A stretch of 47,394 bases of DNA. Origin: Nostoc parmelioides FACHB-3921. GTDB lineage: Bacteria; Cyanobacteriota; Cyanobacteriia; Cyanobacteriales; Nostocaceae. Shown one piece after another: positions 1 through 8,059 of this stretch. Both the position numbers and the translations under genes were made by a program. Location: the NCBI RefSeq assembly GCF_014696625.1, contig NZ_JACJQL010000046.1:1-47394 (forward strand), in the 5' to 3' direction. The notes beneath the pieces were generated by a model. The model had not been told where the DNA came from, made no database searches, and was given only the letters and a program-made list of their open reading frames with translations. Position 1 is the stretch's first letter, and each line of letters opens with the position of its first letter.

Positions 1-96
1 TTAGCAAAAGCAATTGAAAGTGCTTTTAATCAAGTTTCGTTAAATGATATTTATAATTGGTTTACCCATTCTTGTTACTGTACTTCACCAGACTGA
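1..96 (+). pseudogene. C-terminal end of an IS630-like transposase (cut by window start)
   Basis: Reading frame 1 is open from the first base to a TGA at 94-96 and encodes about 31 residues ending in NWFTHSCYCTSPD. From memory this resembles the C-terminus of Nostoc IS630-family transposases, which commonly finish with a similar NWF...H..YC tail. Only the end is visible, so it cannot be told whether the element is intact upstream. The gene-free DNA after it would be the right flank of the insertion. The assignment rests on a short stretch. Confidence 0.5.
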
Positions 97-841
97 GAAA
101 GGCTATAGAAAATTTTAGCGATCGCCTTAGGCGCACACAGCAGCAGAATTTCAGTCACTGTATTGACAACGATACCCAGTTGAGAAATATATGCTGTCAG
201 TAATTCGTTAACTCTTTTACTAGTCTTTTATGAAGCGCTTCAATAGATTCTAACTATGATTAAAAACGTTTTTGACTATCAAATTTACGCAAAATCTATG
301 TAAATTAGCCTTTATTTTGTGCCTAACTCCACGGAACATAATTTTAAATGTAAGGTGGGCAACATCTAAGCACAATGCTTATATGACAGTGATTACACAA
401 CACAAGCGTATTTCAACAATTAGATATTGCATATCTGTCATTTTAAAAATGCCAAACTTATAAAAATGAAAATCATTTGACATTAAAAATATGGCGATTT
501 TGTATCTTTTTCTTAAGTGTTATTTTATTAATCTATTAAATATAGTCACTATTTTACGTAATATCCACATGGTTGTATCACTATAAACAGGATTAAAAAT
601 AAAGGGTTAGTAAATTACTCTCGAAAACTCGTCTTTTTTTGACTGACCATACATTGCTTTTTTTATTGGGTATTATAATTGCGCTTCTTCATGTCAATAA
701 TGAATATCTTGTTTTCTGACGGATTTTCAAATATTGGAGATTTTTGCATCTACGGCTAAGAGTTCCAGAGTAATTACTTCTTATATCTCATTTTGCCAGA
801 ATTTTCTCTGTAATCTTGGAATTTTTTAGTAGCCGACATAC
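97..841. other. Gene-poor AT-rich intergenic stretch upstream of the polysaccharide unit
   Basis: About 745 bases with no convincing gene. A 63-codon open frame at 272-463 has no recognisable features and is probably chance. A HIP1-type GCGATCGCC lies at about 117-125 and a short palindrome GAAGCGCTTC around 233-242. The rest is T-rich and likely carries the promoter and leader of the sugar transferase gene. No promoter could be fixed. Confidence 0.5.
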
Positions 842-2251
842 ATGGTTATTAGTATTACTGCTGGAAAAAAAATCAGCAATTCACACCAGACACGTAATAT
901 CCTCTGTGTATTGCTGCTGATAGGGGATATTTTGGGTTTAGTGTTGAGTTATTCGATGTGTTTATGGTTGAGATTGGGTAAGAATTTGCATGGTTTTGAC
1001 CCTTTAATTTATGTATTTTTCCTTCTAGTTCTCGTAGGGTTATATTTAGCAGATACTTACCATCCAGATAGGCAAATAGCAGGTTTACGCGCTCCATACC
1101 GCATTCTGATTAGTAATTTTGTAGTTGGCGCTCTTATTGCAGCACTTATTTACTGTACTAGTGCTTGGGGAACAGACTTGCTTCTGAAGCGGGGAATTTG
1201 GCTTCCTAGCTTAGGGCTATTTACTATCTGGGCTGTGGGATTAAGAATAGGCGCAGCAAACTGGGCAAAAGCTCAAGCTCAACACAGTCGTTGGTTAATT
1301 TTGGGTGCAGGTAAAAAAGCCATCCTCTTTGGCAAAACTTTCCTTGAACGCAGTTCGTTAGGGCGCTTGATTTTCCTCTCAATGGGTGAACAGAACTCCA
1401 ATGAGATAATAGAAAATCATCGAGTTTCTGTAGGGAGTCTGAATGACTTACCCCAATGGAGTCAACAACCTTGGTCGGGGGTAGTAGTGACGACTCCAAC
1501 GGAGTTATCTGATGTACAAATGCAACAACTGATGCAGTTGCGTTTATCGGGGGTTTCCATTTACGGTCTTCCCGATGTTTGTGAAACCTTGTGGTATAAA
1601 CTTCCTTCGTCTCTGCTTCAGGATAATTGGCTAGCTTTTGGTAATGGCTTTAATTTAACTGCTGACAGCATTAGTCAAAAGCTCAAGCGCTCAGTAGATA
1701 TTATGCTGACGTGCTGCTTATGTGTGTTTTTATCTCCATTAATGTTGTTGGCAGCTTTAGCAATTAAATTAGATAGCCCTGGCCCGGTGTTCTACTCTCA
1801 AATACGGACTGGACTAGAAGGTAAGCCTTTTAAAGTTTACAAATTTCGCTCCATGTATCAAGATGCCGAAAAACGTGGGGCGCAGTGGGCAGATAAACGA
1901 GACCCGCGAATTACCAGGGTAGGGCGTTGGTTACGCCTAACTAGAATTGATGAATTACCGCAGATATTAAACGTTATTTGGGGAGAAATGAGCCTCATTG
2001 GCCCTCGTCCAGAACGACCGGAATTTGATGTCAAACTGCGTCAAGAAATTCCCTATTATGATTTGCGTTATATCGTCAAACCCGGTATTACAGGCTGGGC
2101 GCAGGTCATGTATCCCTACGGTGCATCAATAGAAGATGCTTACGAAAAGCTAGCTTATGACCTCTACTACATCAAGAATTACTCCCTAGCGTTAGATTTA
2201 GCGATCGCTCTCAAAACTATTCGAGTAGTATTATTAGGTAAAGGTAGATGA
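842..2251 (+). CDS. Exopolysaccharide polyprenyl glycosylphosphotransferase (bacterial sugar transferase)
   Basis: This 469-aa membrane protein is predicted to transfer a sugar-1-phosphate from a UDP-sugar to a polyprenyl phosphate carrier, the first step of exopolysaccharide or O-antigen-like assembly. The N-terminal half has several hydrophobic segments and a degenerate nucleotide-binding-like stretch (residues about 15-270). The C-terminal ~190 residues are the sugar transferase domain: a membrane anchor near KRSVDIM, then SPGPVFYSQIRTG, KFRSMYQDAE, RIDELPQ and SLIGPRPERPEF, the family's signature blocks. Length and architecture match the WbaP/WcaJ-type family. The last 4 bases overlap the start of the epimerase gene (ATGA), so the two are probably translationally coupled. 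The exact sugar cannot be read from sequence; galactose or glucose phosphate is plausible from the neighbour. Confidence 0.9.
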   Translation: MVISITAGKKISNSHQTRNILCVLLLIGDILGLVLSYSMCLWLRLGKNLHGFDPLIYVFFLLVLVGLYLADTYHPDRQIAGLRAPYRILISNFVVGALIAALIYCTSAWGTDLLLKRGIWLPSLGLFTIWAVGLRIGAANWAKAQAQHSRWLILGAGKKAILFGKTFLERSSLGRLIFLSMGEQNSNEIIENHRVSVGSLNDLPQWSQQPWSGVVVTTPTELSDVQMQQLMQLRLSGVSIYGLPDVCETLWYKLPSSLLQDNWLAFGNGFNLTADSISQKLKRSVDIMLTCCLCVFLSPLMLLAALAIKLDSPGPVFYSQIRTGLEGKPFKVYKFRSMYQDAEKRGAQWADKRDPRITRVGRWLRLTRIDELPQILNVIWGEMSLIGPRPERPEFDVKLRQEIPYYDLRYIVKPGITGWAQVMYPYGASIEDAYEKLAYDLYYIKNYSLALDLAIALKTIRVVLLGKGR

Positions 2252-3258
2252 ATCAAAAAGTTTTAGTTACCGGTGGTGCTGGCTACATTGGTTCTCATGT
2301 GGTGCGCCAGCTAGGTGAAGCCGGCTACGATGTTGTTGTGTATGATAACTGCTCTACAGGTTCACCCCAAGCCGTGCTACATGGTGAGTTAATTATCGGC
2401 GATTTAAAAAATTCCGAATGCCTTTCTCAAGTCTTTCATCAACATCAATTTACGGCAGTTTTACACTTCGCCGCCAGCCTGAGCGTACCAGAATCTGTTG
2501 CCCGTCCCCTAGACTACTACGCTAACAACACGCGCAACACCCTAAATTTACTTCGTTGTTGTCACGAAACAGGTGTTAACCAAATTATCTTTTCTAGTAC
2601 CGCCGCCGTCTATGGACAACCGGAAACTGCCGTTGTCACCGAATCTACACCAACTGAACCGATTAATCCCTATGGACGCTCAAAACTTTCTTGTGAATGG
2701 TTGATTCGTGACCACGCCAAGGCCTCTGATCTACGCTACGTAATTCTACGTTACTTTAATGTTGCCGGAGCCGAACCCGGTGGGCGATTGGGACAGATGA
2801 CAAAAGACGCATCCCATTTAATTCGTGTCACTTGTGATGCTGCACTTAAACGCAGACTGGGAGTAAAAATTTTTGGTACAGATTTCCCCACACCAGACGG
2901 AACGGCAATTAGAGACTACATTCATGTAGAAGACCTCGCAACAGCACATTTAGACGCTTTAGCTTATTTAGAGCAAGGTAACACCAGCCAAATTCTTAAC
3001 TGTGGTTATGGACAAGGCTATAGTGTCCGTCAAGTCATCGACCGGGTTAAGGCAATTTCTGGCGTAGATTTTCCGGTGATAGAAGCGGAGCGTCGTTCTG
3101 GTGATCCGGTTTGTGTGACAGCTTGTAGTGATAAAATTCGTCAAGTACTAGGATGGCAACCGAAGTATGACGATATAGATCAAATAGTTCATAGTACCCT
3201 CGCTTGGGAAATGAGTAAACAAGAACTGTTCCTCAATTCACTAGCTGGCGCTGCTTAA
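2248..3258 (+). CDS. galE: UDP-glucose 4-epimerase (GalE-type SDR)
   Basis: This 336-aa cytosolic enzyme is predicted to interconvert UDP-glucose and UDP-galactose using bound NAD. It shows the Rossmann glycine motif GGAGYIGSH at the N-terminus, the active-site Ser/Thr region FSSTAAVYG, and the catalytic YxxxK as NPYGRSKLSCEW. The C-terminal substrate part contains RYFNVAGA and GTAIRDYIHVEDLA, typical of GalE. The start codon overlaps the stop of the sugar transferase gene by 4 bp, which suggests an operon in which this enzyme supplies the UDP-sugar used by its neighbour. A related 4-epimerase specificity (for example UDP-GlcNAc) cannot be excluded. Confidence 0.9.
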   Translation: MNQKVLVTGGAGYIGSHVVRQLGEAGYDVVVYDNCSTGSPQAVLHGELIIGDLKNSECLSQVFHQHQFTAVLHFAASLSVPESVARPLDYYANNTRNTLNLLRCCHETGVNQIIFSSTAAVYGQPETAVVTESTPTEPINPYGRSKLSCEWLIRDHAKASDLRYVILRYFNVAGAEPGGRLGQMTKDASHLIRVTCDAALKRRLGVKIFGTDFPTPDGTAIRDYIHVEDLATAHLDALAYLEQGNTSQILNCGYGQGYSVRQVIDRVKAISGVDFPVIEAERRSGDPVCVTACSDKIRQVLGWQPKYDDIDQIVHSTLAWEMSKQELFLNSLAGAA

Positions 3259-3577
3259 CTAATTCGCAATTCGTAATTAAGGACTCAACACTTTTTACTC
3301 ATCACTCAATACTTTGTTCATCGAGAAAGTCTATGTGATCACTAAGGAACAAAATCTTAGTTAAGAATTGCAAATTCCGAATTATAAATTGATAGAAACC
3401 ATAAGGGATCAAAATCAGACTGAGGATTTAAGCAAGAGACTCACTGAAAAAGCCATAATTTTATCCGTCTGTACAAATATTAAGACAAGTAGTTCTTAAG
3501 CAGGTTCACGAAGCAAAGGTTATACTTTGTGGAAAAGACCTGCTTAAATTACTGTTTTTAATCACTTTTGGAAATCA
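3259..3577. promoter_or_regulatory. Intergenic region with a nested stem-loop upstream of the metallophosphoesterase gene
   Basis: About 319 bases without a gene. The first half holds degenerate heptad-like repeats (AATTCGTAATTAAGG, GCAAATTCCGAATTATAAATTG). At 3497-3505 TAAGCAGGT is complementary to ACCTGCTTA at 3538-3546, and between them CAAAG (3514-3518) pairs with CTTTG (3525-3529). This gives a nested stem-loop ending about 30 bases before the ATG at 3578. It could be an attenuator, an operator or only a structured leader. Confidence 0.4.
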
Positions 3578-4687
3578 ATGGTGCTAAATTTTCGCTTTGC
3601 TGTAGTCAGCGACTTACACATCGCGCTTCCTCACACAATCTGGGATCATCCTAGCCGATTTCATTTGGTAGAAGTGGGTATTCCCGCTTTTGAAAGTGCC
3701 ATCAAACATTTAACAAAACTTAATTTAGATTTTCTTTTGCTCCCTGGAGATTTAACCCAGCACGGTGAACCAGAAAACCATAGATGGTTACAAGAAAGAT
3801 TATCTAAACTACCTTTTCCTACTTATGTTGTGCCTGGTAACCATGATGTTCCTGTAGTCATGGCTAATGAGCAATCGATCGCTTGTGCTGATTTTCCCCA
3901 GTATTATCGTCAGTTTGGTTATGACAACACTGAGCAACTTTACTACACTCAACAATTATTACCTGGAGTAAGATTAATTGGTCTAAATTCTAACTTTTTT
4001 AACGAACAAGGCCAGCAAGTCGGGCGTTTAGATGCCCAACAATTCCAATGGTTAGAGGAAGTATTAGCAGCAGCAGTTGATGAACTGGTGTTAGTGATGG
4101 TGCATCATAATGTAGTTGAACATTTGCCCCATCAATCTCGCCACCCAATGGCATCTCGCTATATGTTGGAAAATGCACCAGAATTAGTGCGGCTATTGCA
4201 ACGCTATGGGGTCAAATTAGTATTTACAGGCCACCTACACGTCCAAGATGTTGCTTGTGCTGAAGGTGTATATGATATTACCACAGGTTCTTTAGTCAGC
4301 TATCCTCATCCCTACAGGGTTTTAGAGTTTCATCGTGATCAGCAGGGTCAGGAATGGTTGCAAATTCTCTCTCATCGGGTGGAATCAGTCCCAGAGTTTC
4401 CCAATTTACAACAATTATCACGAAATTGGATGGGCGATCGCTCTTTTCCCTTCCTAGTAAAACTACTTACTCTATCCCCCTTAAATTTACCATTAGCCCA
4501 GGCACAAGAACTAGCTCCCAGCTTACGGGACTTTTGGGCAACCATCGCCGATGGGGATGCAGTATTGGACTACCCCCAATTCCCGCAACAAGTACGCCGC
4601 TATATTCAAACCTATAGTGCGATCGCCCAAACTGGTACTCCCACCATGATTGATAACAATAGCACCCTACTACTAGACAGGAAATAA
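3578..4687 (+). CDS. Metallophosphoesterase (calcineurin-like phosphohydrolase)
   Basis: This 369-aa protein has the five ordered metal-binding blocks of calcineurin-like phosphoesterases: SDLHIA (residues ~10-15), LPGDLTQHG (~57-65), VPGNHDVP (~87-94), VMVHHN (~175) and FTGHLHVQD (~212-220). These bind a dimetal centre (Mn/Fe type) and hydrolyse phosphomonoesters or diesters. No signal peptide is apparent, so it is probably cytosolic. The last ~110 residues are outside the core domain and contain no motif I recognise. It is monocistronic, with its 3' end followed directly by heptad repeats. The natural substrate is unknown; cyclic-nucleotide phosphodiesterase (CpdA-like) activity is one possibility. 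Confidence 0.85.
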   Translation: MVLNFRFAVVSDLHIALPHTIWDHPSRFHLVEVGIPAFESAIKHLTKLNLDFLLLPGDLTQHGEPENHRWLQERLSKLPFPTYVVPGNHDVPVVMANEQSIACADFPQYYRQFGYDNTEQLYYTQQLLPGVRLIGLNSNFFNEQGQQVGRLDAQQFQWLEEVLAAAVDELVLVMVHHNVVEHLPHQSRHPMASRYMLENAPELVRLLQRYGVKLVFTGHLHVQDVACAEGVYDITTGSLVSYPHPYRVLEFHRDQQGQEWLQILSHRVESVPEFPNLQQLSRNWMGDRSFPFLVKLLTLSPLNLPLAQAQELAPSLRDFWATIADGDAVLDYPQFPQQVRRYIQTYSAIAQTGTPTMIDNNSTLLLDRK

Positions 4688-4691
4688 ACCA

Positions 4692-4723
4692 GGGACTGGG
4701 GACTGGGGACTGGGGATTGGGGA
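4692..4723 (+). repeat. GGGACTG heptad tandem repeat (4 units)
   Basis: Four consecutive 7-bp units, GGGACTG x3 and GGGATTG, start five bases after the metallophosphoesterase stop codon. The same family in other phases appears near 16715-16741, at 30891-30910 and, inverted, inside nifJ at 38882-38913. These are STRRs of the kind known from Nostocaceae. Confidence 0.85.
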
Positions 4724-4731
4724 GAGTTACT

Positions 4732-4892
4732 TTGACTGTTGACTGTTGACTGTTGACTGTTGACTGTTGACTGTTGACTGTTGACTATTGACTATTGACT
4801 ATTGACTATTGACTATTGACTGTTGACTGTTGACTGTTGACTATTGACTGTTGACTGTTGACTGTTGACTGTTGACTATTGACCATTGACTA
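4732..4892 (+). repeat. TTGACTG/TTGACTA heptad array, 23 uninterrupted units
   Basis: The 161 bases are exactly 23 units of 7 bp: mostly TTGACTG or TTGACTA, with one TTGACCA near the end. The variants are grouped in blocks, as expected from slippage or block duplication. It lies between the convergent metallophosphoesterase and FIST genes and follows the related GGGACTG array after 9 bases. There are no spacers, so it is not a CRISPR. Confidence 0.95.
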
Positions 4893-4912
4893 TACAAATT
4901 CTTCCTCGCCCC

Positions 4913-6133
4913 TTAATCTTCTACCGACAACTCTCGGCAAATCCCAAATACTGATGTATAACCGTGTAGAAAAGTTCTCCCGCCGACTGGGCCGATTTCA
5001 CCACCGCAGAAAAAGCCACCTACCGGGACATCTTGAATGTAGCGTTTGAATAGCTCAGAATCAAAGTTAGGTTTGCCGTAGAGTCCTTCACCACGTCCTA
5101 CACAGGAAAACATCAACGCACCAACAGCAGAGTTGTCAAATTCAGCTTTTGTTTGATACCGTTCTAGCAGAAATTCCAATTCTTCGGCGGAGGCTTGAGA
5201 ATCTCGCAGGTGGAATTGTAGGCGTTGGCCGGGACGGACAAGATCACCGATAGCGATCGCACCTCCAGATGGATCTACACCCAAAATACTACGAATTAAA
5301 AAATCCCCTTGCTGCAAAGATAGCTTAAATTCATCCATTGCCACACCAACAAACAATGAATGTTGTGCCAAAGCGCGTTCTTTGTCACTCAAGCTAGCAA
5401 TCAAATCTCGCAGCACCACTAACGGCACTTTTTCATCCAGTTCCAGAATAATATTACGTTCAGCTTTAGTTACCTGTAGTGGTTCACCAATCGGCCTGCA
5501 TCCTTGCGCCACAATCGGTTCTAAAACTATATTGCCACTCAACGCCAAGCCCACTGTACCTTCACGATGTAGGCTACCATTACAAAACAAAGCCAGACGA
5601 TTACCCATCCCGCCGACACTAGCTTGTCCGCCTAAAATTACTGATCCTGGGTAAGCAAAATCTAGCCCTTGTAATAAATCATTAATTCCTGAAGAGAAAG
5701 CACTAGACAGCAAAATAAAATGCGGTGTTGGCGATGGAGGCACACCAATCAAATTAATCCACGTATCTGGAGGGCTATCTAAATCTGGTAACTCTTCCCC
5801 CAAAACGTGAAAAACCTGTAAATTTACCCCTGGTAGGTGCGCCAAAGTCAGGCTGAGGGCGGCTTCTGCTTCTAATTCTTGTGTCTGTCCACTAGCAGTC
5901 GTACCGATCACGCCACCACCACTACAGCCAATCATCACTGGCACAGAAAGTTGTTCAGCCAGCAGTGGTAAAACCCTAGAGTACTCACTAGCGAATGCAG
6001 ACGAAATGAACACTATCCCCAAATCCGCAGGAGCTGTTAAGGTCGAGACAGCCCGTTGTACTACATCTGTAACAGCTGCTTCTAGAGAAGGGCGAGTTGA
6101 TAGGGCATTTGCCCACTGCATTCGGTCTGCCAT
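4913..6133 (-). CDS. FIST domain sensory protein
   Basis: A protein of about 406 aa built from FIST-N and FIST-C domains, a module thought to bind small ligands such as amino acids and often found in signalling proteins. The FIST-N part has FISSAFASEY and MIGCSGGGVIG; the FIST-C part has VGALMFSCVGRG and FFCGGEIGPVGG near the end, all characteristic. I chose the ATG at 6131-6133 (MADRMQW) because the longer frame would begin with a TTG at 6205 and add a low-complexity SYSYSSLITQ leader. No kinase, cyclase or transmembrane segment is attached, so it is a stand-alone sensor. Partners are not evident from the neighbours. Confidence 0.85.
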   Translation of the reverse strand: MADRMQWANALSTRPSLEAAVTDVVQRAVSTLTAPADLGIVFISSAFASEYSRVLPLLAEQLSVPVMIGCSGGGVIGTTASGQTQELEAEAALSLTLAHLPGVNLQVFHVLGEELPDLDSPPDTWINLIGVPPSPTPHFILLSSAFSSGINDLLQGLDFAYPGSVILGGQASVGGMGNRLALFCNGSLHREGTVGLALSGNIVLEPIVAQGCRPIGEPLQVTKAERNIILELDEKVPLVVLRDLIASLSDKERALAQHSLFVGVAMDEFKLSLQQGDFLIRSILGVDPSGGAIAIGDLVRPGQRLQFHLRDSQASAEELEFLLERYQTKAEFDNSAVGALMFSCVGRGEGLYGKPNFDSELFKRYIQDVPVGGFFCGGEIGPVGGRTFLHGYTSVFGICRELSVED

Positions 6134-6476
6134 GAATTTTGGGCTTCTTTTTCTGTTGTGGTTGGTCGTTGGCTGAGTTATCAGTGATGAGTAAGAGTAC
6201 GACAAGTAATTTTTATTCTCTCACCCCGTGGTAAACTATCGCCACATCTCCCTAATCTTCTTCATCTCCTCTACTTCCACATTTTATTTACTTCGTTACC
6301 ATTTTCTAAAATCTTAAAATAAATGCTACAGTTGGCGGTAATTTTCATCGATACATCAAGCTACCCAACTAGCTGATGCAGCTCATTAGGTAGAATGGTG
6401 ATTGTTAGAACAAAAAAATAGCAACTTTTGCAACTTTTCCATACTGTCATTATCAACACACAACGAGACTAAAGCA

Positions 6477-6713
6477 ATGACCGACACTCAATCAAAAGAC
6501 ATTCAAGACCAAATCCAGGAAGAAGTAGAACAAGCGCGTGCCGTTTGCGACATCTCAGGTAGCAACTCAGCTGAGTGTGCTGCGGCTTGGGATGCAGTTG
6601 AAGAACTGCAAGCAGAAGCCTCCCACCAACGCCAAGACAAAAAGAAAAATTCTCTAGAACAGTACTGTGACGATAATCCAGAAGCTGCTGAGTGCCGTGT
6701 TTACGATGAATAA
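6477..6713 (+). CDS. cp12: Calvin cycle regulatory protein CP12
   Basis: A 78-aa acidic, intrinsically disordered protein. CP12 bridges GAPDH and phosphoribulokinase in the dark through redox-controlled disulfides and so shuts off the Calvin cycle. Both cysteine pairs are present: VCDISGSNSAEC (N-terminal) and YCDDNPEAAECRVYDE (C-terminal), as is the AAWDAVEELQAE core. The C-terminal CRVYDE tail is the GAPDH-docking segment. The start is the ATG at 6477 preceded by AAAGCA; the open frame extends further upstream but that part is unlike CP12. It stands alone, away from its partner enzymes. Confidence 0.95.
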   Translation: MTDTQSKDIQDQIQEEVEQARAVCDISGSNSAECAAAWDAVEELQAEASHQRQDKKKNSLEQYCDDNPEAAECRVYDE

Positions 6714-7033
6714 AAATTAAGTTTGTGAATTTTTTCGGCAGACAAGCAACCAGAATCCTTTGATTCAGTAGTTTTAACCTCTGTTCATGGGGCTTTTGTA
6801 TTCTATCTCCTCGAAACTTACACAAGTTGAAGCTTGTTGATCTAGTTGTTGATGAGATATTTCTCAGAGCAATTTGCTAAAGTAGGTGCAAAACATTGGC
6901 GCTGAGATTCTGTCAGTTGCTTGTTTTTTTACACTCGGACAAGGTGAGAGCAAAATCAACAAAAGTATTTCTAACTTAAAATATCCTTCACTCCTTATTC
7001 CTAGTCCTTATTCTTAAAAACTGACAATTAACT
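6714..7033. other. Intergenic region after cp12
   Basis: About 320 bases with no gene or strong hairpin that I can see. T-rich runs at about 6730 (GAATTTTTTCGG) and 6925 (GTTTTTTTACAC) could end or precede transcripts. The last part, before 7034, probably carries the promoter of the downstream membrane protein gene. Confidence 0.4.
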
Positions 7034-7627
7034 ATGCCAAATAGCGTGTTGCGCCAGTTAGTCTGGATTGATTACCGACTAGCAGTGTTATTTCTGATGA
7101 TTGTGCCGATAGTTCTGTTAATTTGGGCTTATGCTCAACAAGCAGAAGCAATACAAAAGCTATTAATGATTTATTGGCGAGTTTCTAGCTTACTAGCCAT
7201 CACCATCTACTTAATGATTGCCCAATACCCAGTTAGTTTTATTTCTGGGTTAATAGGACAAATCCTCATTCCGATTTCCCTGTGGTTTTGGGTAGACATC
7301 AACGATGAAATTGAGTATCAACCCAGTGGAGTGTTAAAACTCGCTTTCACTTCTTGGCGTTGGGCTGTCACCGTTTATTCTCTTATAGGAACTATAGCCT
7401 TCGTACCTTTTTTGGGTTGTGCGTTTTCCAGCAATATTGGACAAAATCCCACTTGTAGCGTCTGGTTAGAAGCTCCCTTACTATTTAAAGATTATTTTCA
7501 CCACAATAGTAAACCTGGTTTCTTAGGCTTTTTAGGTATAGTTTGTCTAATTATTTATGTACTATATCTAAGCTACTTTGTCGTTGTGAAGTTGGGCAAG
7601 CAGGGACGCTCGGCTACACCACAGTAA
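7034..7627 (+). CDS. Conserved cyanobacterial membrane protein (DUF3177-like)
   Basis: A 197-aa protein with about five hydrophobic segments (residues roughly 15-32, 43-60, 65-90, 108-130 and 165-188). It resembles, from memory, the cyanobacteria-specific DUF3177 family, whose function is unknown. Features seen are RQLVWIDYRLAV at the N-terminus, a WFWVDINDEIEYQPSG loop, and a non-membrane loop with two Cys (GCAFSSNIGQNPTC) that could form a disulfide if exported. It is followed 40 bp downstream by another small conserved gene, perhaps in the same transcript. Confidence 0.6.
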   Translation: MPNSVLRQLVWIDYRLAVLFLMIVPIVLLIWAYAQQAEAIQKLLMIYWRVSSLLAITIYLMIAQYPVSFISGLIGQILIPISLWFWVDINDEIEYQPSGVLKLAFTSWRWAVTVYSLIGTIAFVPFLGCAFSSNIGQNPTCSVWLEAPLLFKDYFHHNSKPGFLGFLGIVCLIIYVLYLSYFVVVKLGKQGRSATPQ

Positions 7628-7667
7628 ACTGTCACTGCACTTCAGTTCTCAATTTCCAGCTTTCAAA

Positions 7668-7964
7668 ATGAATTCTATTGGCAAGCGACTAGAACAATAC
7701 ACCAGCAAACGTCCACAAGAAGTTTTATTAGTAACGGTGGAAATCGCTGATGAACAAGACAAAATAGCCATCTTCAAAGGTTTTTCTAGTTCATTGATGC
7801 GTCCCACTGCATTTGATCCCGATGTCCCAGTGATTCCAGACGAGGCAAGAGTTATTAGTGTAGATCGCATAGCCAGCCCCTACAATCCTGAATCTCCCCG
7901 TTATATCCAACGTGATATCTCCTGGGAGGTTATGGAAAATGTTCTCACGGAAGCGGGTGTTTAG
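7668..7964 (+). CDS. Small conserved cyanobacterial protein of unknown function
   Basis: A 98-aa soluble protein: MNSIGKRLEQYTSKRPQEV, then a predicted beta-rich region with IFKGFSSSLMRPTAFDPDVPV and VISVDRIASPYNP, and an acidic helix at the C-terminus. It looks like a small protein family shared by cyanobacteria (I recall a DUF7734-like annotation, tentatively). It lies 40 bp after the membrane protein gene and about 95 bp before cbiD on the same strand. Confidence 0.6.
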   Translation: MNSIGKRLEQYTSKRPQEVLLVTVEIADEQDKIAIFKGFSSSLMRPTAFDPDVPVIPDEARVISVDRIASPYNPESPRYIQRDISWEVMENVLTEAGV

Positions 7965-7979
7965 GAGACAGGAGAACTA

Positions 7980-8059
7980 TTGACGTTTGAATTTTGTACT
8001 CCTGCGGAGAACCCGTAGGGTATTTTGAATTTTGAATTTGGAGCGAAGCGACGTGACTA
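7980..8059 (+). repeat. Degenerate repeat DNA upstream of cbiD
   Basis: The interval before cbiD contains CTCCTGCGGAGAACCCGTAGGG followed by TTTTGAATTTTGAATTTGG, a short AATTTTG heptad STRR, and GAGCGAAGCG. Similar fragments (AACCCGAAGGGTAG) occur inside the 45.6-kb MITE-like element. No ribosome binding site better than GAAGCG precedes the cbiD ATG. Confidence 0.5.

Noticed and set aside
272..463. 63-codon open frame on the plus strand
   Set aside because: No ribosome binding site, domain or signal is seen; composition is that of AT-rich noncoding DNA.
4732..4892. Possible CRISPR array
   Set aside because: Units are 7 bp and contiguous with no spacers; no cas genes are near. It is an STRR.
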